Shown: in pieces, positions 45,058-54,546 of the stretch
Layout of the letters: every line of letters begins with the position of its first letter
Position numbering within the stretch: the stretch's first letter is position 1
Origin: JBGTLU01 sp041743935
Lineage (GTDB): Bacteria > Bacteroidota > Bacteroidia > Sphingobacteriales > Sphingobacteriaceae
NCBI GenBank assembly: GCA_041743935.1
Contig: JBGTLU010000026.1
Location: forward strand, 15,423-79,422
Direction: 5' to 3'
DNA: 64,000 nucleotides
Position numbers and translations under genes: made by a program
Notes under the pieces: generated by a model
Told to the model about the DNA's origin: nothing
Database searches by the model: none
Seen by the model: the letters and a program-made list of their open reading frames with translations, nothing else

Positions 45058-47874
45058 ATGAGTATTCCATTTTCCGAGTTATCTCCCAAAACCAATATTT
45101 TAATTAAAGGTGCACGTGTGCACAATTTAAAAAACATTGATGTAGCCATTCCTAAAAACAAATTGGTTGTAATAACCGGATTAAGTGGTAGTGGTAAATC
45201 CTCATTGGCATTTGATACACTATATGCCGAAGGGCAACGTAGATATGTAGAAAGTTTATCGTCCTATGCTCGTCAGTTTTTGGGTAAATTAAATAAACCG
45301 GATGTAGATTACATTAAAGGAATTGCCCCCGCTATTGCCATAGAGCAAAAAGTGATTTCTAGCAATCCACGCTCTACGGTGGGCACATCTACCGAAATTT
45401 ATGATTATTTAAAACTTCTTTTCGCACGAATTGGGAGAACCATATCGCCCGTATCTGGCAAAGAGGTGAAGAGAAATACAGTTACTGATGTTGTAGATTT
45501 TATCTTAAAACAAGAAAATGGAAACTCAGTAAATATTATATGCCCACTTCACCCACACAACAAAAGAACGTTAAAAGAAGAGCTTGCCGTACTTATGCAA
45601 AAAGGGTATAAGCGCATACTTATTTCGGATAAAATAGAAAAAATTGAAGAGGTTATTGAAGATAAAAAAATAGCGAATGAACCATTAGTAGATCATCATC
45701 AAGTGCAGGTTTTAGTGGATAGAATAGTGGTAGATAAAGAAGATGAGGATTTTGTTGGAAGAGCTTCTGATTCTGTTCAAACGGCATTTTTTGAGGGGAA
45801 AGGCGATTGTTATATCCAAACATCTGACCAAAAACTACATCATTTTTGTGATAGATTTGAGTTAGACGGAATTAGGTTTGAAGAACCAACGGCACAGTTT
45901 TTCAGCTTTAATAATCCATACGGGGCTTGTAAAACCTGCGAAGGGTACGGTAGGGTAATTGGTATTGATGAAGACTTAGTAATACCCGATAAAAGTAAAT
46001 CTATTTATGAAGGAGCTATAGCTCCATGGCGCGGCGAAAAAATGAAAGAATGGCAGGATGCTTTTCTCAGACAAGCGGATAAATGGGATTTCCCAATCCA
46101 CCGGGCTTACCAAGATTTAGATGCACCTCACATTAATCAATTATGGAAAGGGAATAAATTTTTTGTTGGATTAGATGCCTTTTTCAAGAACCTAGAAGAA
46201 CAAACCTACAAAATTCAGTATCGAGTATTATTGTCTCGTTACCGAGGTAAGACCAATTGCCCAGATTGTTTAGGAAGTCGATTACGAAAAGATGCCTCCT
46301 ACGTAAAAATATACGACAAATCTATTACTGACATCGTTTTAATGCCCATTTCGGATGCCATTCTGTTTTTCAATGATTTAGAATTAAATGAAACCGATGC
46401 CAAAATTGCCAACAGGTTATTAATAGAAATCAGAAATAGAATTAAATATTTGGACGATGTTGGTTTGGGTTATCTAACATTAAATCGATTATCCAATACC
46501 TTATCTGGAGGAGAATCTCAACGCATTAATCTAGCTACTTCCTTAGGTAGCAGCCTTGTTGGTTCCATTTACGTTTTAGATGAGCCAAGTATAGGGTTAC
46601 ATCCTAGAGATACCCAACGATTAATTGGGGTGCTTCAATCGCTTAAACATGCCGGAAATACTGTTTTAGTTGTAGAGCACGAAGAAGACATTATGCGTGC
46701 AGCAGATTACATCATTGATATTGGCCCGATGGCTGGAGCAAATGGTGGTAATTTAGTTTTTGAAGGAGATTTTTCTGCATTACTCAAAAGCAAGAATAGC
46801 CTCACTGGTAAATATTTAAATGGTGATGAACAAATTGAATTGCCTTTAATAAGAAGAAAATGGAGTAATCATTTAAAAATAAAAGGAGCACGAGAAAATA
46901 ATTTAAAGAATGTAGAAGTGAAAATTCCGCTAAACACCCTTACCGCAATTACTGGGGTGAGTGGATCGGGTAAAACAAGTTTAATAAAACGCATTTTGTA
47001 TCCTGCACTTCAGAAAGCAATAGGCAACTACAGCGGAGAACAAACCGGCTCATACGACGAATTATCTGGCGATATAAGTCAAATAAAACAAGTAGAAATG
47101 ATTGACCAAAACCCCATTGGCCGTTCATCCAGATCTAATCCGGTAACTTATGTTAAAGCATTTGATGAGATAAGAAACTTATTTGCATTACAGCCTTTAG
47201 CAAAAAATACAGGATTAAAACCGGCTCATTTTTCATTTAATGTAGAAGGCGGCAGGTGCGAAACCTGTCAAGGAGAAGGTGAGGTGAAAATAGAAATGCA
47301 ATTCATGGCAGATATCTATTTACCATGCGAAACTTGTGATGGGAAACGATTTAAAATGCATGTGTTGGATGTAAAATACAACGATAAAAACATATCAGAA
47401 GTATTAGATTTAACGATTGATGAAGCCATAGATTTTTTCCAAAAAGAACCAAAAATCATCCATAAAATACAACCTTTGGCCGATGTTGGCTTAGGCTATG
47501 TGCATTTGGGCCAATCCAGTAATACCTTATCAGGTGGTGAAGCACAACGAATAAAACTAGCATCGTTTCTAGTAAAAGGAAATACAACTAATCATGCATT
47601 GTTTATTTTTGATGAACCTACCACCGGATTACATTTTCATGATATAAAAAAATTACTTCGCTCGTTCCAATTGTTAATAGAGCAAGGAAACTCTGTATTG
47701 GTTATTGAGCACAACATGGATGTGATTAAATGTGCAGATTGGGTAATAGATTTAGGTCCGGAAGGTGGTGAAAAAGGCGGTAATGTTATATTTGAAGGCG
47801 TACCAGAAGATTTGATTCATGCAACCAATAGCTATACGGGTACTTATTTAAAAAATCATTTGGGTAGAAAATAA
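45058..47874 (+). CDS. uvrA: UvrA-type excinuclease ABC subunit A (variant zinc module)
   Basis: About 938 residues from the ATG at 45058 (a GTG at 45028 would add ten). It has the two UvrA ATPase sites: GLSGSGKSSLAFDTLYAEGQ then RRYVESLSSYARQFLG, and GVSGSGKTSLIKRIL. The signatures are LSGGESQRINLA and LSGGEAQRIKLA, each followed by a Walker B (YVLDEPSIGLHPRD, FIFDEPTTGLHFHD). The C-terminal zinc finger is intact (CETCQGEGEV to CETCDGKRF). In the first zinc module the upstream CxxC pair is reduced to Cys264 with Phe267 (FCDRF), while the downstream pair C291/C294 is kept. This may be a UvrA paralogue common in Bacteroidota, not the main UvrA. It heads an operon with truA and an ABC exporter. 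Confidence 0.9.
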   Translation: MSIPFSELSPKTNILIKGARVHNLKNIDVAIPKNKLVVITGLSGSGKSSLAFDTLYAEGQRRYVESLSSYARQFLGKLNKPDVDYIKGIAPAIAIEQKVISSNPRSTVGTSTEIYDYLKLLFARIGRTISPVSGKEVKRNTVTDVVDFILKQENGNSVNIICPLHPHNKRTLKEELAVLMQKGYKRILISDKIEKIEEVIEDKKIANEPLVDHHQVQVLVDRIVVDKEDEDFVGRASDSVQTAFFEGKGDCYIQTSDQKLHHFCDRFELDGIRFEEPTAQFFSFNNPYGACKTCEGYGRVIGIDEDLVIPDKSKSIYEGAIAPWRGEKMKEWQDAFLRQADKWDFPIHRAYQDLDAPHINQLWKGNKFFVGLDAFFKNLEEQTYKIQYRVLLSRYRGKTNCPDCLGSRLRKDASYVKIYDKSITDIVLMPISDAILFFNDLELNETDAKIANRLLIEIRNRIKYLDDVGLGYLTLNRLSNTLSGGESQRINLATSLGSSLVGSIYVLDEPSIGLHPRDTQRLIGVLQSLKHAGNTVLVVEHEEDIMRAADYIIDIGPMAGANGGNLVFEGDFSALLKSKNSLTGKYLNGDEQIELPLIRRKWSNHLKIKGARENNLKNVEVKIPLNTLTAITGVSGSGKTSLIKRILYPALQKAIGNYSGEQTGSYDELSGDISQIKQVEMIDQNPIGRSSRSNPVTYVKAFDEIRNLFALQPLAKNTGLKPAHFSFNVEGGRCETCQGEGEVKIEMQFMADIYLPCETCDGKRFKMHVLDVKYNDKNISEVLDLTIDEAIDFFQKEPKIIHKIQPLADVGLGYVHLGQSSNTLSGGEAQRIKLASFLVKGNTTNHALFIFDEPTTGLHFHDIKKLLRSFQLLIEQGNSVLVIEHNMDVIKCADWVIDLGPEGGEKGGNVIFEGVPEDLIHATNSYTGTYLKNHLGRK

Positions 47875-48614
47875 TGCAACGATATTTTTTAGAAATAAGC
47901 TACAAAGGAACCAACTACCACGGTTGGCAAACTCAACCCAATGCCATTACCATACAAGCATGTTTAGATAAAGCATTGGCCATTATTCTAAAAAATACTA
48001 CCGAAACCATTGGTTGCGGCAGAACCGATACCGGCGTACACAGCACACAGTTTTTTCTGCATTTTGATGCCAAAATAATTGCAGATAAAGTTCTTTTTTT
48101 AAGCGGATTAAATGCCTTAATTCCGTTAGATATTGCTGCACACAGGTTATTAGAAGTAGATGCGAATGCACATGCCAGGTTTGATGCCAGCTCTCGTACG
48201 TATGAGTATCACATCTACTTTAAGAAAAATCCATTTTATCAAGATTTTGGTTTTTACTTACGCGATAAGCCAGATATACATTTAATGAATAAAGGAGCAA
48301 AAATTATTCAGCAACACACTGATTTTTCGTGTTTTAGTAAATCAGGAACTCAAGTAAAAACCAACCTATGTAAAATTACCGATGCCTATTGGGAGTACGT
48401 TGGCGACCAATTAATTTTTACCATTACTGCCGATAGATTTCTTCGAAACATGGTGAGGGCTATTGTGGGAACTTTGCTAGATATTGGCAGATCTCATACA
48501 ACTTTAGAAAAATTGCCGGCAATTTTAGAGAGCAAAAACCGGTCTAATGCAGGTAGTTCTGTCCCCGCATGCGGATTATTTTTAACCAAAGTAACGTATC
48601 CATACCTAACCTAA
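47874..48614 (+). CDS. truA: tRNA pseudouridine synthase A (TruA)
   Basis: A 246-residue enzyme that makes pseudouridine at positions 38-40 of the anticodon arm. It starts YFLEISYKGTNYHGWQTQP. The catalytic aspartate is in GCGRTDTGVHS, with ARFDASSRTYEYHIYF and RFLRNMVRAIVGTLLDIG further on, all in TruA order. It overlaps the uvrA stop by one base (TAATG), so the two are translationally coupled. Confidence 0.95.
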   Translation: MQRYFLEISYKGTNYHGWQTQPNAITIQACLDKALAIILKNTTETIGCGRTDTGVHSTQFFLHFDAKIIADKVLFLSGLNALIPLDIAAHRLLEVDANAHARFDASSRTYEYHIYFKKNPFYQDFGFYLRDKPDIHLMNKGAKIIQQHTDFSCFSKSGTQVKTNLCKITDAYWEYVGDQLIFTITADRFLRNMVRAIVGTLLDIGRSHTTLEKLPAILESKNRSNAGSSVPACGLFLTKVTYPYLT

Positions 48615-48615
48615 C

Positions 48616-50376
48616 ATGGCAATAAGCGGTAATGCAATGGATGTGAAATTGGTGCGACGAATGTTTCGTTATGCAAAACCCTATAAAAAATATTTTTATG
48701 GCGCCGTATTGCTCACCATTTTAATTGCCGTCATTACTCCCCTTCGCCCATTTTTGATTGAGCATACCATCGATAATTTTATCATTGTTGGAGATACCGT
48801 TGGATTAACTTGGATGTTGGGTATCCTTTTTGGTGTGCTCATATTCCAAACTTTTTTGCAATACTGGCACACCTTCAGCACCAATTTTTTAGGGCAGGCA
48901 GTAATTAAAGATATGCGAGTGGCAGTTTTCAATCACATCACTTCTCTTCGCTTAAAATATTTTGATAAAACCACTCTAGGTCAACTTATTACCAGAACCA
49001 TTTCGGATTTAGAAACCATAGCCGATGTGTTTTCGGAAGGAGTAATTGTAATCATTGGCGATATTTTACAAATCGTAACCATCATTTTAGTGATGTACTA
49101 CACCGACTGGAAACTGACTTTAATTGTTCTTATCCCCATGCCATTTCTAATGGTATCTACTTATATTTTTAAAGAAGCAATAAAATCTGCATTCCAAGCA
49201 GTACGAAACGAAGTGGCAAAACTCAACACTTTCTTGCAAGAACACATCACCGGCATGACGGTTATACAGCTTTTTGCACGCGAAGAAAGAGAATACGATC
49301 GGTTTAAAACCATCAACAATCGTCATAAAAAAGCACACATACGTTCCAATTGGTATTACTCCATTTTTTTTCCGGTGGTTGATATTATTTATGCAGTTTC
49401 TATTGGTTTGCTGGTATGGTTTGGAGCAAAAAGTATTTTGCAATCTGATATTTCGCCGGGAGTTATTGTGGCGTTTATCATGTACATCAACATGTTATAC
49501 CGCCCAATACGAGAATTGGCAGATAAATTTAATACCCTACAAATGGGGATGGTAAGTGCTGAGCGCATTTTTAAAGTATTAGATACCGAAGAAAAAACCG
49601 AAAACAAAGGTACTTACCAGCCCGAAACCATTAAAGGTTCAATCGTATTTAAAAACGTTTGGTTTGCTTATACAAATGAAGATTGGGTTTTACGCGACAT
49701 ATCTTTTGAAGTAAAACCAGGCGAAACACTAGCCCTTGTTGGTGCAACAGGTGCCGGAAAATCATCCACCATAAACATATTAAATCGTTTTTATGAGATT
49801 AGTAAAGGAGAAGTTAAAATAGATGGAGTAGATATACACGATTTCGAATTATCCAATCTACGGTCCAATATTGCCACCGTTTTGCAGGATGTTTTTCTGT
49901 ATTCTGATACCATATATAATAACATCACCCTAAAAGATCCAAGTATTTCTTTAGAACAAGTAATAGCAGCTGCTAAAGAAGTTGGTGCCCATGAATTTAT
50001 ACAACGATTGCCGGGCGGATACCATTATAATGTGCAAGAAAGAGGCAATACTTTATCTGTTGGACAGGCACAATTAATTGCTTTTATTAGAGCAATGGTA
50101 TATAATCCTAAGATTTTGGTGTTGGATGAAGCTACATCATCGGTAGATACCGAAACAGAAGAATGGATACAAAAAGCCATCCTGAAATTAATGCAAGGAA
50201 GAACTAGTATTGTTATTGCTCACCGATTATCTACCATCCAAAATGCCGATAAAATTATTGTGTTAGAAAAAGGCGAAATAAAAGAGATGGGGAATCATCA
50301 GCAATTATTAAAAATGGGTGGTTACTACAAACGCCTGTATGAACTTCAGATTAATTCTGCCGGAATAAGTGTGTGA
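48616..50376 (+). CDS. ABC transporter ATP-binding/permease protein (MsbA/exporter type)
   Basis: A 586-residue half-exporter: six membrane helices (residues of about 25-300), then a nucleotide-binding domain. Walker A is GATGAGKSSTINILN, the Q-loop is VLQDVFLYSDTI and Walker B is ILVLDEATSSVD. The signature is LSVGQ (NTLSVGQAQLIAF), where most have LSGGQ; this change is seen in several exporters of this phylum. A long loop, LFAREEREYDRF, is a typical intracellular helix. Substrate unknown (lipid, peptide or drug). It begins 1 base after truA. Confidence 0.9.
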   Translation: MAISGNAMDVKLVRRMFRYAKPYKKYFYGAVLLTILIAVITPLRPFLIEHTIDNFIIVGDTVGLTWMLGILFGVLIFQTFLQYWHTFSTNFLGQAVIKDMRVAVFNHITSLRLKYFDKTTLGQLITRTISDLETIADVFSEGVIVIIGDILQIVTIILVMYYTDWKLTLIVLIPMPFLMVSTYIFKEAIKSAFQAVRNEVAKLNTFLQEHITGMTVIQLFAREEREYDRFKTINNRHKKAHIRSNWYYSIFFPVVDIIYAVSIGLLVWFGAKSILQSDISPGVIVAFIMYINMLYRPIRELADKFNTLQMGMVSAERIFKVLDTEEKTENKGTYQPETIKGSIVFKNVWFAYTNEDWVLRDISFEVKPGETLALVGATGAGKSSTINILNRFYEISKGEVKIDGVDIHDFELSNLRSNIATVLQDVFLYSDTIYNNITLKDPSISLEQVIAAAKEVGAHEFIQRLPGGYHYNVQERGNTLSVGQAQLIAFIRAMVYNPKILVLDEATSSVDTETEEWIQKAILKLMQGRTSIVIAHRLSTIQNADKIIVLEKGEIKEMGNHQQLLKMGGYYKRLYELQINSAGISV

Positions 50377-50455
50377 GAAAATTTTGGATTTTGGATTTTG
50401 GTATTAGATTAATATTAATTCAACTTTCTTAATTCAACTTTCACCTTTCTTATCA

Positions 50456-50486
50456 TTTGCATCTTCCTCAAATAACCTTAGTTTTG
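50456..50486 (+). promoter_or_regulatory. Consensus promoter of sucD-fabG
   Basis: TTTG, 19 bases, TAGTTTTG: an exact Bacteroidota -33/-7 arrangement. The -7 box ends 19 bases before the sucD ATG at 50506. Confidence 0.6.
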
Positions 50487-50505
50487 CACTACTTAATAAA
50501 ATTCT

Positions 50506-51387
50506 ATGAGCGTTTTAGTAAACAAGCAATCCAAAATAATAGTACAAGGTTTTACTGGCAATGAAGGAACTTATCATGCCACCCAAATGATTGAATACGG
50601 AACCGATGTTGTGGGTGGTGTAACACCAGGTAAAGGCGGTCAGTTACATTTAGATAAGCCAGTATTTAATACCGTGGCCGATGCTGTTGCAAAAACAGGT
50701 GCTAATGTGTCTATCATATTTGTACCACCTCCGTTTGCTGCCGATGCAATTATGGAAGCTGCAGAAGGTGGAATTGAAGTTATCATTTGTATTACCGAAG
50801 GCATTCCTACCAAGGATATGATTCAGGTGAAAGAATATTTAAAAGATAAAAACTGCCGATTAATTGGGCCTAATTGTCCGGGTGTAATCTCTGCCAATGA
50901 AGCCAAAGTGGGCATTATGCCAGGTTTTGTTTTCAAGAAAGGGACTATCGGGATTGTATCTAAATCCGGAACTTTAACCTACGAAGCAGCAGATCAAATA
51001 GCAAAAGCCGGACTGGGCATAACCACTGCTATTGGTATTGGAGGAGATCCTATCATTGGAACTACAACAAAAGAAGCTGTTGAATTATTGATGAACGATG
51101 CCGAGACCGAAGCCATTGTAATGATTGGCGAAATTGGTGGTGGCATGGAAGCAGAAGCTGCACATTGGATTAAAGAACATGGCACAAAACCGGTGGTAGG
51201 GTTTATTGCCGGACAAACAGCGCCTCCGGGACGCAGAATGGGGCATGCTGGTGCAATTGTTGGCGGTGCTGACGATACCGCGGCTGCTAAAATGAAAATC
51301 ATGAAAGAATGTGGCATCACCGTGGTAGAATCTCCTGCCGAAATTGGTGCAGCCATGGCTAAACTATTAAAAACGGTTTCTGCATAA
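50506..51387 (+). CDS. sucD: Succinyl-CoA synthetase alpha subunit
   Basis: A 293-residue protein of the TCA cycle. The CoA-binding N-terminal Rossmann domain has IVQGFTGNEGTYHATQMI. The second domain has GPNCPGVISANEAKVGIMP and SKSGTLTYEAADQI. The phosphohistidine is in RRMGHAGAIVGG. SucD works with SucC, which is not adjacent, so the subunits are encoded apart. It has its own consensus promoter and is followed by a fabG-type reductase after 27 bases. Confidence 0.95.
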   Translation: MSVLVNKQSKIIVQGFTGNEGTYHATQMIEYGTDVVGGVTPGKGGQLHLDKPVFNTVADAVAKTGANVSIIFVPPPFAADAIMEAAEGGIEVIICITEGIPTKDMIQVKEYLKDKNCRLIGPNCPGVISANEAKVGIMPGFVFKKGTIGIVSKSGTLTYEAADQIAKAGLGITTAIGIGGDPIIGTTTKEAVELLMNDAETEAIVMIGEIGGGMEAEAAHWIKEHGTKPVVGFIAGQTAPPGRRMGHAGAIVGGADDTAAAKMKIMKECGITVVESPAEIGAAMAKLLKTVSA

Positions 51388-51414
51388 AATAATATTGATC
51401 TAAAACCAAAAAGT

Positions 51415-52161
51415 ATGAAATTACTGGAAGGAAAAACGGCTTTAATTACCGGAGCATCCAAAGGAATTGGAAGAACTATTGCCGAAAAATTTGCCGAACA
51501 TGGTGCAAACGTGGCTTTTACCTACTTATCCTCAGTAGAAAAAGGCCAAGCTTTAGAACAAGAATTACAGAAATATGGTACAAAAGTTAAAGGCTATCGC
51601 TCAAATGCTGCCGATTATACAGCTGCCGAAGAATTGATAAATGCTATAGTTGCTGATTTTGGCTCGCTTGAAATTGTGGTTAACAATGCTGGAATAACCA
51701 AAGATGGTTTGCTAATGCGCATGACCGAAGAGCAATGGGATGATGTATTAAACACCAATCTTAAATCAATATTTAACATTACCAAAGCAGCATCTAAACC
51801 AATGATGAAACAGCGCAATGGTAGCATCATCAACATGAGTTCTGTAGTTGGTTTGGGTGGTAATGCCGGGCAATCTAATTATGCTGCATCTAAAGCAGGT
51901 ATTATCGGCTTTTCAAAATCTATTGCTCAGGAATTAGGTTCCAGAAATATACGCACCAATGTTATCGCTCCAGGATTTATTCGTACAGAAATGACCGACA
52001 TTTTACCCGAAGAAACTACCAAAAGCTGGACACAGTTAATCCCTCTAAAACGCATGGGCGAAACCCAAGATGTTGCCAACGTTGCTTTGTTCTTAGCTTC
52101 TGATTTAAGTGCATACGTAAACGGACAAACCATTGCAGTTTGTGGTGGTATGACGAAGTAG
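51415..52161 (+). CDS. fabG: 3-oxoacyl-[acyl-carrier-protein] reductase (FabG type)
   Basis: A 248-residue SDR that reduces 3-oxoacyl-ACP with NADPH in fatty acid elongation. The nucleotide motif is ITGASKGIGRTIAEKF, NNAGITKDGLLMRM is the FabG-specific NNAG segment, and the catalytic triad has Ser in NMSSVVGLGGNAGQSN then Tyr and Lys in YAASKAG. The closing segment is LFLASDLSAYVNGQTIAVCGG. All four residues (N, S, Y, K) are present. Other SDRs are possible, but FabG is the best fit. Confidence 0.9.
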   Translation: MKLLEGKTALITGASKGIGRTIAEKFAEHGANVAFTYLSSVEKGQALEQELQKYGTKVKGYRSNAADYTAAEELINAIVADFGSLEIVVNNAGITKDGLLMRMTEEQWDDVLNTNLKSIFNITKAASKPMMKQRNGSIINMSSVVGLGGNAGQSNYAASKAGIIGFSKSIAQELGSRNIRTNVIAPGFIRTEMTDILPEETTKSWTQLIPLKRMGETQDVANVALFLASDLSAYVNGQTIAVCGGMTK

Positions 52162-52344
52162 CTTTGCTAAATAGTCGGTGTTTTGGATTTTGTTTTGAGA
52201 AGAAAAGTCTAAAGAATCAAGGTTAAAGATTTTAGACTATAAAATCATTACAGAAGTGTAATTTTATTATTTCCTTCTCAAAATTTTTACTTGCCAAACC
52301 TTGTCAAATCAGATTCCTAAAACGTATTTTAGCATTTCGTGATT

Positions 52345-54435
52345 ATGCAATTTTCTCTTGTTTTCGAAGCTGTTTCTCCGTGGTGGCTCTTGCCTTGTTT
52401 ACTTTTAGGTGTTTTATATGCCTGGATTTTATACCGAAATACCTCCATTTTTAACTCCACCCAACAAAAATATTTGCTTGTTTTAAGAGCTATCACAGTA
52501 GCTGTTATTGCTTTTTTATTGCTAACACCGCTCATTCGGATGCTAAGCAAACAAGTAGAAAAACCTTTGCTGATTATCGCGCAGGATAATTCGGAATCTG
52601 TTTTACTTAGCAAAGATTCACTTTTTTACCAACAAGATTATCCTGAAAATCTCAAAAAAATCATTAATCAATTCGGAGATACATATGAGGTTAGAATTAT
52701 TTCTTTTGGGGCTGAAATTTCAGAGGGATTTAATGCAGATTATACCGAAAAACAAACCGACATAAGTAAACTCTTTAAGGATTTATCCAATAGATTTACC
52801 AACAGAAATTTAGGGGCAATCATTCTAGCTACCGATGGTATTTACAACCGAGGAATAAATCCAATCTATACCATAGATAAGATGAATGCGCCAATTTTTA
52901 CCATAGGATTGGGCGATACTATTCCAAGAAGAGATTTGCTCATATCTGGTGTAGAATACAATCGAATTGTTTATTTAGATAATGATTTTAGAATAAATGT
53001 AGCTGTTGCTGCAAGAGGCTTTGCAGGCTCAAAAACCAGATTAACTGTAAGGGATGCAACGCAAGTTGTATTTACACAAGATATCAACCTAAACACCACA
53101 GATTTTAGAACAGATATTACGGTGCAATTGCAGGCAAATAAAGTCGGAACACAACGTTATACCATTACTATTCAACCACTAGAAGGAGAAATTACAACTA
53201 AAAATAATCAGCAAGTTATTTTTGTGGATGTGTTGGATGGCAAACAAAAAATATTACTGTTGGCTGCCGCACCGCACCCAGATTTGGCCGCCATTCGTCA
53301 AAGTATTGAGAGCAATAGGAACTATGAAGTAGAAACTGTTTTATTGGAAGATGCAGACTTGAGTAAATTGCAATCCTACGGACTGTTGATTTTACATCAA
53401 TTACCAAACGCTAATTCAAAATCTAGCACATTATCGCGCGCTATTGAATCATTAAAATTGCCGGTTTGGTATATTACAGGCAATCAAACGGATTATACTT
53501 CATTTAGTGCTAATCAAAGTGTACTTACGGTGCAAAGTTTTTCGGGTTCGTTTAATGAAGCACAAGGAGTTTTACGAGACGATTTCTATATATTCACCTT
53601 AACCGATGAAACCAAAAACCAACTGCGCGATTTTCCACCATTGAGCAGTCCGTTTATTAATTCTACTCTTAAAGGGCAATCCAATGTAATGTTTAATCAG
53701 TTGATTGGCGTGGTGCGCACCGACCGACCACTATGGGCTTTTACCGATTTAAGCGGGATAAAATATGGTATAACTTATGGAGAAGGGTTATGGAAATGGC
53801 GTTTACATAATTTTAAAGCCACCGAAAACCACGATGCATTCAATGAATTAATTTCTAAAACGGTGCAGTACTTAGCCAGTAAAGAAGATAAACGAAAATT
53901 TAGAGTAACTCCAAACAAGAAATTTTTCAACGAAAACGAAAACATCACCTTTATAGCCGAAGTATACAACGACAGTTATGAACCCATTACCCAATCTGAT
54001 GTTACCATCGAACTAAAAAATAGTAATGGGGCAACGTATCCTTTTGCTTTTAATAAAGCCGAAACCAATTACACTTTAAATGCGGGCTTATTGCCAGTTG
54101 GCGAATATAAGTATACCGCAAAATCTGTATTGGGTACAGCTGAGACTAGTATTTCTGGAGAGTTTATCATCAATCAGTTAAATGTTGAAGAATTGCAAAC
54201 CACAGCAGATCATGCCTTGCTTTATTCTTTGGCTGAGCAAACCGGAGGACAATTTTTACTTCCAATTGAGATGGATAAACTCATCGATTTAATCCAAAAT
54301 AATGAAGAAATAACGCCTACCATTTATGAGGAAAAACGTTACGAGGATTTAATCAACCTAAAAGTATTATTCTTTTTATTGCTAGCTCTACTATCTGCCG
54401 AGTGGTTTATCCGAAAACGAAGCGGAGTTTATTAA
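52345..54435 (+). CDS. Membrane protein with VWA-like extracytoplasmic domain
   Basis: About 696 residues from the ATG at 52345 (a GTG two codons earlier is possible). Two N-terminal helices (residues of about 8-28 and 38-60) lead into a periplasmic part with DNSES (about residue 80), a DxSxS MIDAS pattern, and ATDGIYNRGINP as the second metal contact. A C-terminal helix (LINLKVLFFLLLALLSAEWF) ends with RKR. Layout matches BatA/BatB-like or CglB-type surface proteins. No adjacent Bat, MoxR or DUF58 genes. The central part, rich in FITQP-like strands, may be Ig-like. The function is unknown. Confidence 0.75.
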   Translation: MQFSLVFEAVSPWWLLPCLLLGVLYAWILYRNTSIFNSTQQKYLLVLRAITVAVIAFLLLTPLIRMLSKQVEKPLLIIAQDNSESVLLSKDSLFYQQDYPENLKKIINQFGDTYEVRIISFGAEISEGFNADYTEKQTDISKLFKDLSNRFTNRNLGAIILATDGIYNRGINPIYTIDKMNAPIFTIGLGDTIPRRDLLISGVEYNRIVYLDNDFRINVAVAARGFAGSKTRLTVRDATQVVFTQDINLNTTDFRTDITVQLQANKVGTQRYTITIQPLEGEITTKNNQQVIFVDVLDGKQKILLLAAAPHPDLAAIRQSIESNRNYEVETVLLEDADLSKLQSYGLLILHQLPNANSKSSTLSRAIESLKLPVWYITGNQTDYTSFSANQSVLTVQSFSGSFNEAQGVLRDDFYIFTLTDETKNQLRDFPPLSSPFINSTLKGQSNVMFNQLIGVVRTDRPLWAFTDLSGIKYGITYGEGLWKWRLHNFKATENHDAFNELISKTVQYLASKEDKRKFRVTPNKKFFNENENITFIAEVYNDSYEPITQSDVTIELKNSNGATYPFAFNKAETNYTLNAGLLPVGEYKYTAKSVLGTAETSISGEFIINQLNVEELQTTADHALLYSLAEQTGGQFLLPIEMDKLIDLIQNNEEITPTIYEEKRYEDLINLKVLFFLLLALLSAEWFIRKRSGVY

Positions 54436-54546
54436 AATTTGAAAGAAGAAACTTGAAAGCTGAAATGGGTAACCAAATCAGCTAAGCTCTCTAAACTTTC
54501 TAAACCCCGCTATAAACATTCTAAATAATTAAATCTCACCTAAAAC

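Noticed and set aside
50506..51387. Loss of sucC as an oddity
   Set aside because: sucC and sucD are often encoded apart in this phylum, so a lone sucD is not evidence of a broken enzyme.
52162..52338. Terminator or small gene after fabG
   Set aside because: An 8-bp hairpin (AGTCTAAA/TTTAGACT, about 52206-52238) exists but is not followed by a T-run, and no frame has support.
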